DNA from: Erysipelotrichaceae bacterium
Lineage (GTDB): Bacteria; Bacillota_I; Bacilli_A; Erysipelotrichales; Erysipelotrichaceae
Length of the DNA stretch: 64,000 nucleotides
NCBI GenBank assembly: GCA_017432885.1
Contig: JAFRIE010000054.1
Span: forward strand, 1-64,000
Direction: 5' to 3'
The first letter of the stretch is position 1; every line of letters starts with the position of its first letter. This document shows, one piece after another, positions 27,099 through 35,854 of this stretch. The notes under the pieces are model-generated. The model made no database searches and was not told where the DNA came from. It saw nothing but the letters and a program-made list of their open reading frames with translations. Both the position numbers and the translations under genes were made by a program.

Positions 27099-29519
27099 AT
27101 GAAAAAGATATTGTTGACATTCCTGTTTTCTTTCTTCCTGCTGCTGATTCCGTCTGTCGTCCATGCTGAAGATGGAACGGATATTTCGATTACCGTTACG
27201 AAGAACGATGACGGTTCCTATGTGGTCGAGATCCCGGAAGATGAGATCTATTCCCAGATCAGTGCGCACTTTACCGTATTCGATACGGAAATCGAGAACC
27301 CTCTGGTAATCTATCAGGGGCAGCCTGTAGAATGTGAAAAAACAAATGACGGAGTCACGTTCCTGATTTCAGGATCCGGAATCTACGAAGTTTACGATGA
27401 GAATGTCGTATCGAACAAGTATTCGATCATCTATGTGCTGAATGGGGAAGATGTCGTCAATCCTGCATCCAACAGACGTTATCTGGAACTGAATGAAAAA
27501 CTGACGCTGGCCTCTCCGACGAGAAAGGGATATACGTTTAGCGGCTGGTATACGATGAACGGAATCGATAACGGAAAATGGGGAACAAAGGTAAGCAGTG
27601 TTTCTTCAAAGAGTGCCGGCAGTATTACTTTATATGCCAGATGGACGCCGGTTAAATATACGATCAAATATAATCTGAACGGCGGAAAGAATCCGAAAGG
27701 AGTTGTAACTTCCTACTATGTCTATACGGAAACTTTCGATCTGCCTGTTCCGGAAAAGAAGGGCTATGCCTTTACCGGCTGGTACATTACCGAAAACAAG
27801 ATCGTTTCCGATGAACTGATCGCCTCTGTCGAACAGGGAAGCACAAGGAACTATACGCTGACAGCATCCTACGAAATCATTACCTATTCTATTACTCTTG
27901 ATCCTAGAGAAGGAGAACCTGCACCGAAGCAGTTCTACGATGACAGACTGGAATATGATCCTGCGGATAACAGGTATTACGGCTTCTACAACGTAACATC
28001 CGTTACCTGCAAGCTTCCGAATCTTGTTAAGGACGGCTACAAGTTTACCGGCTGGTATGATCTTAATACGGGAAAGAAACTGAAGAGTATCGCCAAAGGT
28101 TCCGTCGGTGATCTGGATCTGTATGCCGGTTTTACACCTGTAAGCTACAAGATCACTTATAAGACCAACGGCGGAAAGATCCTGGTGAAGAACGATAAAA
28201 ACAACAGATATTACGATACTTCCTTTGACATAGAGTCGGTATCTCTGGATCTTCCTTCAGAGGAAGAGATCTACAGAAAAGGCTACATTTTTGATGGTTG
28301 GTATCTGACCTATAATTCCAAAACAAAGGAATATTCCGACAAAGTGGAATCCCTGGATGATCTTTCCTATAAGAACACGACGGTTTATGCCGGATGGATC
28401 CCGATCACCTACACGATCCAATTCAGATCGGATCATTATGCATCAGACATCATGTCCGTCCGCTACGATGAGACATACAAGCTCTCCGGCGACATATTCT
28501 CTGTTCCGGGCATGAAAGTTCAGAAATATGTCTATGAGCTAAACGGCAAGACTGTGACCGTATCCGCAACTGCAAGCATCAAAAACCTGGTTTCAGAAGA
28601 AGGAGCGGATCCAATCGTCTTCCGTGTTGCGAAGGACAAGAAAGGCAACGAGCTCTGGGATGTCTATTCTCCTGCCGGAAAGAAGCTTCCGGTGAAAGAG
28701 AGACTTGGGGAGAATGTCTATACATATTGCGGAACGCAGATCCCTGTTGCCCTGGGAGCTCCATCCCTGACCAATGAAGAGATCGATGGACTGATCGCCA
28801 TGGTGGACAGCCAGAGAGGCCTCTCCCCGGAAGAGGTGGATACCTCCATATTGGATGAGGTGGCAGACAGGATCACGACACTGGCTGATATGGCTTGTTA
28901 TTTACAGAGATCAAAATTCACTTTTACAAATAAAACACTGGATAATATCGATATATTTGGACCGGATGTAGGGAATATCGGTTTCTCCGGTGACGAGTTC
29001 CTGTATACGATTTCCGGTGCGGAATCTTTGCTGGTGAACGAAGGACAGTGTTCCTCAACCGCATCTCTTACAGAATATCTTCTGCATGGCGATTATGACG
29101 AACTTGGATATATCAAGATCTCTCAGCTCGACAACGGTCACGCGATGATCTATATTCAGACCGAAGATAAATACTATCTGATAGATCCTACCGAGTATGT
29201 CTATAAGAACGGCGGAACGTGGTTAAGATTTCTGAATGCTGATAAAGCCGGTTCACAGTCGCTGGAAGAACTGATTAGTATTGTTCACAACGCCAATTAT
29301 CCTACGCCAAAAGAACAAAACATCAAGACGATCGCCTATGTCTATGACGGCATTTTCTGTATGTGCGGTGATGATGGCTGGCTCAATGATCCGGATGTAA
29401 ACATAAAGCTTCCTGTCGGCTCGGAAGTTAAGGTTTATATCGGTTTTGATCATCCTGCCTTTGGCGAGCCTCAGCACTCAACTTCTCAGTCTACGATCCT
29501 GGGAGTAATACTGAAATAA
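27099..29519 (+). CDS. Secreted Listeria-Bacteroides-repeat protein with transglutaminase-like domain
   Basis: Exported protein of 806 aa. After a signal peptide (about 1-23) and a beta domain come four Listeria-Bacteroides (InlB B-type) repeats at about 108-440, each with the marks 'KGYTFSGWY', 'LYARW' or variants. The C-terminal part holds a papain/transglutaminase-like arrangement: C651 in NEGQCSST, H681 in DNGHAMIY and D696 in YLIDPTEY, with family-like spacing. No LPXTG is seen. It starts 2 nt after the previous stop, behind GGAGGGG, so both are made from one mRNA. It may act as a surface protein crosslinker or protease; this is an inference. Confidence 0.8.
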   Translation: MKKILLTFLFSFFLLLIPSVVHAEDGTDISITVTKNDDGSYVVEIPEDEIYSQISAHFTVFDTEIENPLVIYQGQPVECEKTNDGVTFLISGSGIYEVYDENVVSNKYSIIYVLNGEDVVNPASNRRYLELNEKLTLASPTRKGYTFSGWYTMNGIDNGKWGTKVSSVSSKSAGSITLYARWTPVKYTIKYNLNGGKNPKGVVTSYYVYTETFDLPVPEKKGYAFTGWYITENKIVSDELIASVEQGSTRNYTLTASYEIITYSITLDPREGEPAPKQFYDDRLEYDPADNRYYGFYNVTSVTCKLPNLVKDGYKFTGWYDLNTGKKLKSIAKGSVGDLDLYAGFTPVSYKITYKTNGGKILVKNDKNNRYYDTSFDIESVSLDLPSEEEIYRKGYIFDGWYLTYNSKTKEYSDKVESLDDLSYKNTTVYAGWIPITYTIQFRSDHYASDIMSVRYDETYKLSGDIFSVPGMKVQKYVYELNGKTVTVSATASIKNLVSEEGADPIVFRVAKDKKGNELWDVYSPAGKKLPVKERLGENVYTYCGTQIPVALGAPSLTNEEIDGLIAMVDSQRGLSPEEVDTSILDEVADRITTLADMACYLQRSKFTFTNKTLDNIDIFGPDVGNIGFSGDEFLYTISGAESLLVNEGQCSSTASLTEYLLHGDYDELGYIKISQLDNGHAMIYIQTEDKYYLIDPTEYVYKNGGTWLRFLNADKAGSQSLEELISIVHNANYPTPKEQNIKTIAYVYDGIFCMCGDDGWLNDPDVNIKLPVGSEVKVYIGFDHPAFGEPQHSTSQSTILGVILK

Positions 29520-29545
29520 TAAAGATTGCTAAAACAGACATTAAA

Positions 29546-29575
29546 AAAGCTCTCATTTCCGAGAGCTTTGTTTTT
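29546..29575. terminator. Bidirectional terminator between the surface-protein unit and fba
   Basis: AAAGCTCTC-ATTTCC-GAGAGCTTT, with T-rich runs on both strands. Confidence 0.88.
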
Positions 29576-29577
29576 AA

Positions 29578-30543
29578 TTATGCCTTGTTATCGCAGCCAA
29601 GTACATCGATGATCTTGTGTTTTACGAGTTCCTTGATATTGGCTCTAGCTGGTTTGAGATATTCTCTAGGATCGAACTTTTCAGGATGCTCGTTGAAGAA
29701 CTTACGGATCGTGCCAGTCATGGCAAGACGCAGGTCGGAGTCGATGTTGATCTTGCAGACAGCCAGCTTGGAAGCTTCTCTTAACTGATCTTCAGGAACG
29801 CCTACGGCATCAGGCATGTTGCCGCCGTTTTCGTTGATCATCTTGACATATTCCTGCGGAACGGAAGAGGAACCGTGCAGAACGATAGGGAAGCCAGGGA
29901 GTCTTCTCTGTACTTCTTCCAGAATGTCGAATCTTAGAGGAGGCGGTACCAGGATGCCTTCTTCGTTTCTGGTGCACTGTTCCGGTTTGAACTTGTATGC
30001 GCCATGGGAAGTACCGATGGCAATAGCCAGAGAGTCACAGCCTGTTCTCTTAACGAATTCTTCGACGTCTTCCGGTTTTGTGTAGGAAGAGTCTTCGGCA
30101 GAGACCTTGACATCGTCTTCAACGCCTGCCAGCGTACCCAGTTCGGCTTCTACGACGACACCGTGGGCATGGGCATATTCAACAACTTCCTTGGTGATGG
30201 CGATGTTCTCTTCGAACGGTTTGGAAGAAGCGTCGATCATGACGGAAGTGAAACCGTCATCGATGCATGACTTGCAGGTTTCGAAGCTGTCGCCGTGGTC
30301 CAGATGCAGTACGATAGGAAGACCTGTCTCAATGACAGCGGCTTCTACCAGTTTTACCAGATAGGTTCTGTTGGCATAGGCTCTGGCGCCTTTAGAGACC
30401 TGTAAAATAACAGGGGCGTTGCATTCTTTTGCTGCTTCGGTAATGCCCTGAATGATTTCCATGTTGTTGACATTGAAAGCACCGATGGCGTAGCCGCCTT
30501 CATATGCTTTTTTGAACATTTCTTTTGATGTAACTAATGGCAT
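29578..30543 (-). CDS. fba: Class II fructose-1,6-bisphosphate aldolase
   Basis: Zinc-dependent aldolase of glycolysis and gluconeogenesis, 321 aa. The family motifs AYAIGAFNVNNME-like (GGYAIGAFNVNNMEI), the zinc-ligand region VLHLDHGDSFETC, GFTSVMIDAS, and VLHGSSSVP near the C-terminal third are all present. AAGGAG lies before the start, with TATAAT further upstream, so it has a normal leader. It is transcribed alone and divergently from the DUF1893 gene. Confidence 0.96.
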   Translation of the reverse strand: MPLVTSKEMFKKAYEGGYAIGAFNVNNMEIIQGITEAAKECNAPVILQVSKGARAYANRTYLVKLVEAAVIETGLPIVLHLDHGDSFETCKSCIDDGFTSVMIDASSKPFEENIAITKEVVEYAHAHGVVVEAELGTLAGVEDDVKVSAEDSSYTKPEDVEEFVKRTGCDSLAIAIGTSHGAYKFKPEQCTRNEEGILVPPPLRFDILEEVQRRLPGFPIVLHGSSSVPQEYVKMINENGGNMPDAVGVPEDQLREASKLAVCKINIDSDLRLAMTGTIRKFFNEHPEKFDPREYLKPARANIKELVKHKIIDVLGCDNKA

Positions 30544-30591
30544 AAGTGATTTCTCCTTTTTCTACTATTTATTATACTCAAAAAAGTGTTA

Positions 30592-30597
30592 TATAAT
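30592..30597 (+). promoter_or_regulatory. -10 box directly before the DUF1893 gene
   Basis: TATAAT is followed by AATCAATA and the ATG at 30606. There is no Shine-Dalgarno in the 8-nt gap. Confidence 0.55.
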
Positions 30598-30605
30598 AAT
30601 CAATA

Positions 30606-31001
30606 ATGGAATTAAGAGATGCATTGCTGGAGAAAAACTGTTCAATCATCGCCTCAAACGGCTATTTTTCCTATGACAGCGGGATACGTCCGGTCATTGA
30701 CAGGATCAATGAAAAGAAAGACTATTTCCGGGATCTGGAAGTAGCCGACAAGATCATCGGCAAGGCCAGCGCAATGCTGCTGACCCTCTCGGGTGTAAAG
30801 AAAGTCCATGCGATCGTGCTTTCGGAAGCCGGGAAGGATATTTTTGAAAAATACGGCATCGAGTACAGCTATGATGAATTGACGGACTATATCGTCAACC
30901 GGAAAGGAGACGGCATGTGCCCGATGGAGATGACCGTCAAGGACATTGATGATCTTAGGGAAGCCTATGAAGCTCTTAGGAAGAAAACAGCACTGCTTTA
31001 G
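30606..31001 (+). CDS. DUF1893 family protein
   Basis: Protein of 131 aa matching the DUF1893 pattern. The N-terminus SIIASNGYFSYDSGIRPVID is followed by ADKIIGKASAMLLTLSGV, where the 'VGKAAA' type helix of the cytidine-deaminase-like fold is expected, and the CPMEMTV segment contains the conserved Cys. No biochemical role is known to me. It has its own promoter. Its stop lies inside a terminator hairpin, so it is separate from the ECF genes. Confidence 0.75.
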   Translation: MELRDALLEKNCSIIASNGYFSYDSGIRPVIDRINEKKDYFRDLEVADKIIGKASAMLLTLSGVKKVHAIVLSEAGKDIFEKYGIEYSYDELTDYIVNRKGDGMCPMEMTVKDIDDLREAYEALRKKTALL

Positions 31002-31013
31002 CGGTGTTTTTTA
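30990..31013 (+). terminator. Intrinsic terminator overlapping the DUF1893 stop codon
   Basis: GCACTGC-TTTA-GCGGTGT (7 bp including G-T pairs) followed by T6. The stop codon is split between loop and stem. Confidence 0.65.
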
Positions 31014-31026
31014 TTTGGAGATAGAG

Positions 31027-31032
31027 TATAAT
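31027..31032 (+). promoter_or_regulatory. -10 box directly before ecfA1
   Basis: TATAAT, then CTAGTAGT, then ATG at 31041. There is no Shine-Dalgarno; the mRNA is predicted to be leaderless or nearly so. Confidence 0.55.
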
Positions 31033-31040
31033 CTAGTAGT

Positions 31041-31865
31041 ATGAGTTTGATTGAATTAAAAGAGGTAGGATATTCCTACAATGGAGAACAGAAAGCCGTA
31101 GATGGCATCAGTTTTTCGATCGAGAAGGGCAGTTATACGACGATCATCGGGCATAACGGTTCCGGCAAGTCTACTTTAGCCAAACTGATGGCCGGTCTGC
31201 TTCCGGTACAGGAAGGTTCCATCCATATCGATTCCCTGAAAGTCTGCGAAGAAAACATGCCGAAGATCCGGGAAAAACTGGGTATCGTTTTTCAGAATCC
31301 GGACAATCAGTTTATCGGTTCAACCGTTAGAGACGATATCGCCTTCGGCCTGGAAAACAGGCTGGTAGAATCTGAAAAAATGGAAGGAATCATCGATGAA
31401 TACGCACAAAAGGTCGGATTAAGCGGTTTTCTGGACTATGAACCACAGAATCTTTCGGGCGGACAGAAACAGCGTGTTGCGATCGCGGGCATACTGGCTA
31501 TGAAGCCGGAGATCATCATCTTCGATGAAGCGACATCGATGCTGGATCCGAAAGGAAAGAAAGAGATCAAGAAACTGATGTACGATCTGGCCGGAGGAGA
31601 CGATATTACGGTTATTTCGATTACCCATGATATTGAAGAAGTTCTGCAGTCGGATGAATGCGTGGTTTTAAACAAAGGAAAACTGTTTATGCAGGATAAA
31701 CCGGAAAAGGTCTTTGCGAAGGCAGAACTGCTGAAGAAGATCGATCTGGATATTCCTTTTATTGAACAGACTAGAGATACTTTTATGAAAAAGAAGCTGA
31801 AACTAAAAGCGAAAGATTTGGAAGGGATGGCTGAGGAATTATGGCGATATCGTTCAAATCGTTGA
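31041..31865 (+). CDS. ecfA1: ECF transporter ATPase EcfA1
   Basis: First ATPase of the energy-coupling-factor module, 274 aa. It has Walker A (GHNGSGKST), a Q loop (VFQNPDNQFIG, diagnostic of the EcfA1 group), the signature LSGGQKQR, Walker B IIIFDEATSMLD and the switch His in SITHDIEE. It pairs with EcfA2 and EcfT to power uptake of vitamins or metals bound by separate S components, none of which is in the window. It overlaps ecfA2 by 25 nt. Confidence 0.95.
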   Translation: MSLIELKEVGYSYNGEQKAVDGISFSIEKGSYTTIIGHNGSGKSTLAKLMAGLLPVQEGSIHIDSLKVCEENMPKIREKLGIVFQNPDNQFIGSTVRDDIAFGLENRLVESEKMEGIIDEYAQKVGLSGFLDYEPQNLSGGQKQRVAIAGILAMKPEIIIFDEATSMLDPKGKKEIKKLMYDLAGGDDITVISITHDIEEVLQSDECVVLNKGKLFMQDKPEKVFAKAELLKKIDLDIPFIEQTRDTFMKKKLKLKAKDLEGMAEELWRYRSNR

Positions 31866-32695
31866 GTTATATCTATGACAAGGACATGCCTTATGCACAT
31901 AAGGCTTTAGACAATATCGATCTGGAACTGAAGGAAGGCGTCATTACAGCCATTATCGGCGAAACCGGTTCCGGCAAGTCGACCCTGGTTGAACATCTTA
32001 ATGCTCTGCTTTTACCAAGTGAAGGAAGTCTGGAGATCCTTGATTATAAACTGATTGCCAACCAGAAGATCCGGTTTTTAAAACCGTTAAGAAAAGATGT
32101 CGGTCTGGTTTTCCAGTTCTCGGAATATCAGCTGTTTGAAGAGAGCGTTTTAAAAGATGTAGCTTTTGGACCGTTGAATTTCGGCTATACAGCACAGGAA
32201 GCCCAGGAAAGAGCCAGACGGGCTTTAAAGCTTGTCGGGATTTCGGAAAACCTGTATGCATCTTCTCCTCTGGAACTTTCCGGCGGACAGAAAAGAAGAG
32301 TGGCGATTGCCGGTATTATTGCCTGCGATCCAAAGATCATCGTTCTTGATGAACCGACAGCGGGGCTGGATCCAAAAGGAGCCAAGGAAATGACGGATCT
32401 CTTTGTATCTTTAAATAAAAAGATGAACAAGACGATCATCATTGTTTCGCATGACAACGAAATGGTCTATAACGTCTGTGACGAAACGGTAGTCTTATCT
32501 CGTGGAAAGGTCGTCTATGCCGGAGATACGCTGGATCTGTTTAATGATCCTGTAAAACTGAAGGAATTTGATCTGCTGGAACCGCAGATTGTTACTTTTA
32601 GAAACAGATTGATAGAAAAAGGCTTTAAACTTTCTAGAGAAGCACGTACTCTGAATCTTTTGAGCGACGAAATCGTCAGGCAGGTGAGAAGGTGA
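31841..32695 (+). CDS. ecfA2: ECF transporter ATPase EcfA2
   Basis: Second ATPase of the ECF module, 284 aa. It has Walker A (GETGSGKST), a Q loop typical of EcfA2 (VFQFSEYQLFEE), the signature ELSGGQKRRVA, Walker B IIVLDEPTAGLD and the His of VSHDNEM. It forms the heterodimer with EcfA1. The start lies inside ecfA1 and the stop overlaps ecfT by 4 nt. Confidence 0.95.
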   Translation: MAISFKSLSYIYDKDMPYAHKALDNIDLELKEGVITAIIGETGSGKSTLVEHLNALLLPSEGSLEILDYKLIANQKIRFLKPLRKDVGLVFQFSEYQLFEESVLKDVAFGPLNFGYTAQEAQERARRALKLVGISENLYASSPLELSGGQKRRVAIAGIIACDPKIIVLDEPTAGLDPKGAKEMTDLFVSLNKKMNKTIIIVSHDNEMVYNVCDETVVLSRGKVVYAGDTLDLFNDPVKLKEFDLLEPQIVTFRNRLIEKGFKLSREARTLNLLSDEIVRQVRR

Positions 32696-33492
32696 ACAAT
32701 CTGGTTTTCGGCAAATACATCCCTATTGATTCCTTCATGCACAGACTGGATCCGCGTGCAAAACTGATCGGTCTTTTCCTGATGATTGCGGCTGTCTTTA
32801 TTCCGAAGAGCTGGTGGGCTTTCCTGATGATCGCCGTTGTGGAGCTTATCGCTTTACTGCTTGCGAAAATCGGCATCCGGATGATTGCCCAGTCGTTCAA
32901 GCCGATGATCGTGATGATGATTTTTCTTCTGGTGATCAATGTTCTGACGCTTCATACAGGAGAACTCCTGTTTATGATTGGTTCTGTTCCTGTCCACCAT
33001 GATGCGATATTTAATACACTGTTTGTCGTTGTCCGACTTTTGCTGATGATTTCTATCACGACCCTGCTGACAGCTACGACAAAACCGCTGGATCTGACCT
33101 TAGGTATTGAATGGATCCTGAAACCGCTGGAAGTATTCCGTTTTCCGACCCATGAGATTGCGATGATGGTCTCCATCGCCCTGCGTTTTATTCCGACAAT
33201 CATTGAAGAAACGATGCGAATCATGAATGCCCAGAAATCCCGTGGGGTCGATTTTGAGAATGGTTCTCTTTCTCAGAAAATCACTTCGATCCTTTCTTTG
33301 ATTGTTCCTTTGTTTTCAGTTGCGTTTGAAAGAGCCTACGAGCTGGCTGATGCCATGGAGGCTAGAGGCTATGTGCCGGGAGCTGAAAGGACCAGATACC
33401 ATATTCTGAAATTCCATCTTGCCGATTATCTGTTTATACTGATATGCATTGCTGTCTTCGCTGCCAGCATTCTTTCCAGGATCTTCTTATGA
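32692..33492 (+). CDS. ecfT: ECF transporter transmembrane subunit EcfT
   Basis: Membrane component (266 aa) coupling the ATPases to substrate-binding S subunits. It has about five TM helices, the FGKYIPIDSFMHRLDPRAKL N-terminal motif of EcfT, and a cytoplasmic coupling region with the Ala-Arg-Gly type signatures (NAQKSRGVDF and AMEARGYVPG). The start codon is GTG at 32692, overlapping ecfA2. The order ecfA1-ecfA2-ecfT-truA is the one common in Bacillota. Confidence 0.95.
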   Translation: MNNLVFGKYIPIDSFMHRLDPRAKLIGLFLMIAAVFIPKSWWAFLMIAVVELIALLLAKIGIRMIAQSFKPMIVMMIFLLVINVLTLHTGELLFMIGSVPVHHDAIFNTLFVVVRLLLMISITTLLTATTKPLDLTLGIEWILKPLEVFRFPTHEIAMMVSIALRFIPTIIEETMRIMNAQKSRGVDFENGSLSQKITSILSLIVPLFSVAFERAYELADAMEARGYVPGAERTRYHILKFHLADYLFILICIAVFAASILSRIFL

Positions 33493-34220
33493 GATATAAA
33501 GTGACCATTGCCTATGACGGTTCTCATTATGCCGGTTTTCAGTCACAGATCAATGCGGTAGCGATACAGGATATTATCGAAAAAGCCCTGTTCCAGATCT
33601 TCTCGGAGAAGATCCGCATCGTCATGTCTTCCAGGACCGATGCCGGCGTTCATGCCAGAGGGCAGGTATTCCATTTTGATACAGACAAAGAGAAAGAAGA
33701 AGGAAAACTGAAGTATTCGATCAATTCTCTTTTGCCGAAAGATATTCATGTACTGAAAATAGAAAAGGTATCCGAATCGTTTCATGCCCGATATTCGGTT
33801 AAAAAGAAAACTTATGAATATTGGATCAATATCGGAGAATACGATGTTTTCCTGAATGGCTATGCTTATCAGTGTTTCTATGAGCTGGATATTGATTTAA
33901 TGAAGAAGGGCGCTGAACTCTTTCTGGGAGAGCACGATTTCTCATCCTTCAATACAAACAGTTTCAAGGAATATCCCAATCAGGTCAGAACGATCAAAGA
34001 ATTCCGCATTAACCGAAAGAAAGATCTTCTGATCATTACGGTCAGTAGCGATGGCTTTTTCAGAAATATGGTAAGAATCATGGTAGGAACGCTGATCGAT
34101 TTAGGAAGAGGCTTGAAAACGCTGGACGATATCAGGGACATGCTGGAACACCCCCAGAAGAATACCAGAAGATACAACGCCGATCCGAACGGCCTTTATT
34201 TGAAGAAGATTTTTTATTAA
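33489..34220 (+). CDS. truA: tRNA pseudouridine(38-40) synthase
   Basis: Enzyme of 243 aa forming pseudouridine at tRNA positions 38-40. It starts with RYKVTIAYDGSHYAGFQ and has the catalytic Asp in SSRTDAGVHARGQVFHFD. The C-terminal FFRNMVRIMVGTLIDLGRG is also characteristic. The ATG at 33489 overlaps the ecfT stop (ATGA); a longer in-frame start at 33444 would run into ecfT. The usual downstream rplM-rpsI pair is absent here. Confidence 0.96.
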   Translation: MRYKVTIAYDGSHYAGFQSQINAVAIQDIIEKALFQIFSEKIRIVMSSRTDAGVHARGQVFHFDTDKEKEEGKLKYSINSLLPKDIHVLKIEKVSESFHARYSVKKKTYEYWINIGEYDVFLNGYAYQCFYELDIDLMKKGAELFLGEHDFSSFNTNSFKEYPNQVRTIKEFRINRKKDLLIITVSSDGFFRNMVRIMVGTLIDLGRGLKTLDDIRDMLEHPQKNTRRYNADPNGLYLKKIFY

Positions 34221-34223
34221 AAT
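34218..34223 (+). promoter_or_regulatory. -10 box inside the end of truA, before the small membrane protein gene
   Basis: TAAAAT overlaps the truA stop codon and is followed by GAACTT and tandem ATG codons at 34230. The spacing of 6 nt with no Shine-Dalgarno predicts a leaderless mRNA. Confidence 0.5.
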
Positions 34224-34229
34224 GAACTT

Positions 34230-34616
34230 ATGATGAAAAAGATCGCTAAACTCATCACTATCATTGAACTGTTGGTCGCAGTGGTCATGTATTTTGTTGT
34301 GGCATATCATTTCGAACACGATTCTTTGATCATGAGAATACTGCCGGGAACGGATTTTACGGCTACACTGCTGCGTCTTTCGATTTATATCATTCCGGGC
34401 ATCAATTTGATCTGTGCCTTTTTCGGTATCGTTTTTTCGACTAAAGGCCTGCTTACATTTGTAGGAATACTGGAGATCCTGGCAGGAATTTTAACTTTAT
34501 GTTTCAAAGGAAAAAGCCTGGTGATGCAGAACATGGGACTGCTGATGATCGTCATGGGACTGATCTACATCCCTTGTGTACTGCTGTATCGAAAGGATAA
34601 GAAAACGAATAAATAA
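34230..34616 (+). CDS. Small membrane protein of unknown function
   Basis: Protein of 128 aa with about four TM helices (about 6-28, 45-68, 70-88, 98-118) and a basic C-terminus. No motif is recognised. It follows truA by 9 nt but appears to have its own -10 box, and it ends at the shared terminator before tRNA-Thr. Confidence 0.65.
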   Translation: MMKKIAKLITIIELLVAVVMYFVVAYHFEHDSLIMRILPGTDFTATLLRLSIYIIPGINLICAFFGIVFSTKGLLTFVGILEILAGILTLCFKGKSLVMQNMGLLMIVMGLIYIPCVLLYRKDKKTNK

Positions 34617-34648
34617 AAAGCATCCCTCAGGAAGGGATGCTTTTATTT
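34616..34648. terminator. Bidirectional terminator
   Basis: AAAAGCATCCCT-CAGG-AAGGGATGCTTTT, a long stem with T-rich flanks on both strands. It ends the truA-side unit and, on the minus strand, the femX-like/tRNA-Thr transcript. Confidence 0.9.
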
Positions 34649-34652
34649 TCGA

Positions 34653-34728
34653 TGGTGCCGACTATAGGACTTGAACCTACCACCTACGCGTTACGAGTGC
34701 GTTGCTCTACCGGATGAGCTAAGTCGGC
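34653..34728 (-). tRNA. tRNA-Thr (anticodon CGT)
   Basis: The reverse strand gives acceptor GCCGACT/AGTCGGC, discriminator A and encoded CCA (plus-strand 34653-34655). The anticodon loop CTCGTAA gives anticodon CGT (codon ACG), and the T arm is TAGGTTCAAGTCCTA. The anticodon stem has one non-Watson-Crick closing pair next to the loop. Its first base is one nucleotide after the stop codon of the upstream FemX-like gene on the same strand. Confidence 0.92.
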
Positions 34729-34729
34729 A

Positions 34730-35728
34730 TCAGATGTTCAGCGTATATTCACCGATCAGTTCCGCTTTCCTTGCGTTAGAAAATTCTTCGGAACCATCCA
34801 CTATTATACATCTTTTTTCGTGGGCGTCCTCAACAATTTTATTTATCAGCTCAGCTTCCGCATTGAAAAAGTTCTGCGGATCCAGAGAAATCGAGAAAAC
34901 CTTGCTGATCCGATCGGAATATTCCGTTACGCACATGCCAAAAATAAGCGGATCGTTGCCATGTGATCTTTCATATTTTTCAATACCTGCTATAATCTGA
35001 TTGATCCGTTTGATCTCCTGCTCCTTATTGACGATTTTCTGTTCAAACTTGTAGTCATCCTTGTGCTCATCAATATAGATCTTGCATTCCTGTATGTTTT
35101 CGTTTGCGCTGCGCTTGCTCTTGTAGGAGTCCAGACTTACGGTATAGAAAGACGTATACGGTTTTAGACGATTGTACAGTTCTAAAGATTCGCTGTTTCT
35201 GTTGTTCTTGAAGAAGTCTTTAAAAACAGATATGTCTCCGTCCGTCTTTTTCACTTTCAGGATGATATTGCTGTCAGAGAGATTTCTTTCAAAATCCTCT
35301 ACATTGATTTCATAAGTAAAAATCTCTTTGCTCTTCTGATATCCGATACTTTGAAGAACTTCACTTACGTGTTTTCCGGATTTTTCATAGGCGACGTGCG
35401 GTTCGATCACGATTCGGTTAACACGGAATTTCTTCAGATATGGAATCAGTTCCTCATTGAAAGCCTTCAGAAGTTCATCATCGTACCAGTTGATCAGGTA
35501 GCCGTTTGGACAGTAGGCGGTAAATCGGTTGAATACCGAATTCTTTTTCAGCAGAAACATAGCCAGGGCCATGCATGTTCCCTGATCGTTCTGATACTCC
35601 AAAAAAACCGGTTTATACCCGTTTTCAATCTCGTGATCAGCCCAGCAGGAATTCTGAAAAATGCTGCCGTCCGGTTCCGCATAGGCAAGATTATTGAATT
35701 TTTCAACACTGATTTCGTTTAATCCCAC
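34730..35728 (-). CDS. FemABX-family peptidoglycan-bridge aminoacyltransferase-like protein
   Basis: Protein of 332 aa with two GNAT-like halves: the first with FNNLAYAEPDGSIFQNSCWADHE and ACPNGYLINW-like strands, the second ending in the QNFFNAEAELINKIVEDA region. A coiled-coil-like helical insertion (about 225-255, EQKIVNKEQEIKRINQII) marks FemX-type enzymes, which use aminoacyl-tRNA to build peptidoglycan cross-bridges. It is shorter than typical FemX (about 400 aa). The start is GTG at 35728, 6 nt after a perfect TATAAT. tRNA-Thr lies one base downstream in the same transcript. Confidence 0.75.
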   Translation of the reverse strand: MGLNEISVEKFNNLAYAEPDGSIFQNSCWADHEIENGYKPVFLEYQNDQGTCMALAMFLLKKNSVFNRFTAYCPNGYLINWYDDELLKAFNEELIPYLKKFRVNRIVIEPHVAYEKSGKHVSEVLQSIGYQKSKEIFTYEINVEDFERNLSDSNIILKVKKTDGDISVFKDFFKNNRNSESLELYNRLKPYTSFYTVSLDSYKSKRSANENIQECKIYIDEHKDDYKFEQKIVNKEQEIKRINQIIAGIEKYERSHGNDPLIFGMCVTEYSDRISKVFSISLDPQNFFNAEAELINKIVEDAHEKRCIIVDGSEEFSNARKAELIGEYTLNI

Positions 35729-35734
35729 GTTTTC

Positions 35735-35740
35735 ATTATA
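35735..35740 (-). promoter_or_regulatory. -10 box directly before the FemX-like gene
   Basis: On the minus strand TATAAT is followed by GAAAAC and the GTG start codon: 6 nt and no Shine-Dalgarno, so the mRNA is predicted to start on the GTG. Confidence 0.62.
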
Positions 35741-35854
35741 ATATATTTTTATTTTTTTATGATATAAGGAAATATAAAATAAAAATAAATAATAGTTTAA
35801 AAGAAGATTCTATGTTAGAATGGATACGTTTGAATAAAAGAAAGAAGAGAAAAG

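Noticed and set aside
33444..33488. Longer truA start
   Set aside because: The family N-terminus begins at RYKVTIAYDG, and the ATGA overlap with ecfT at 33489 is typical of this operon.
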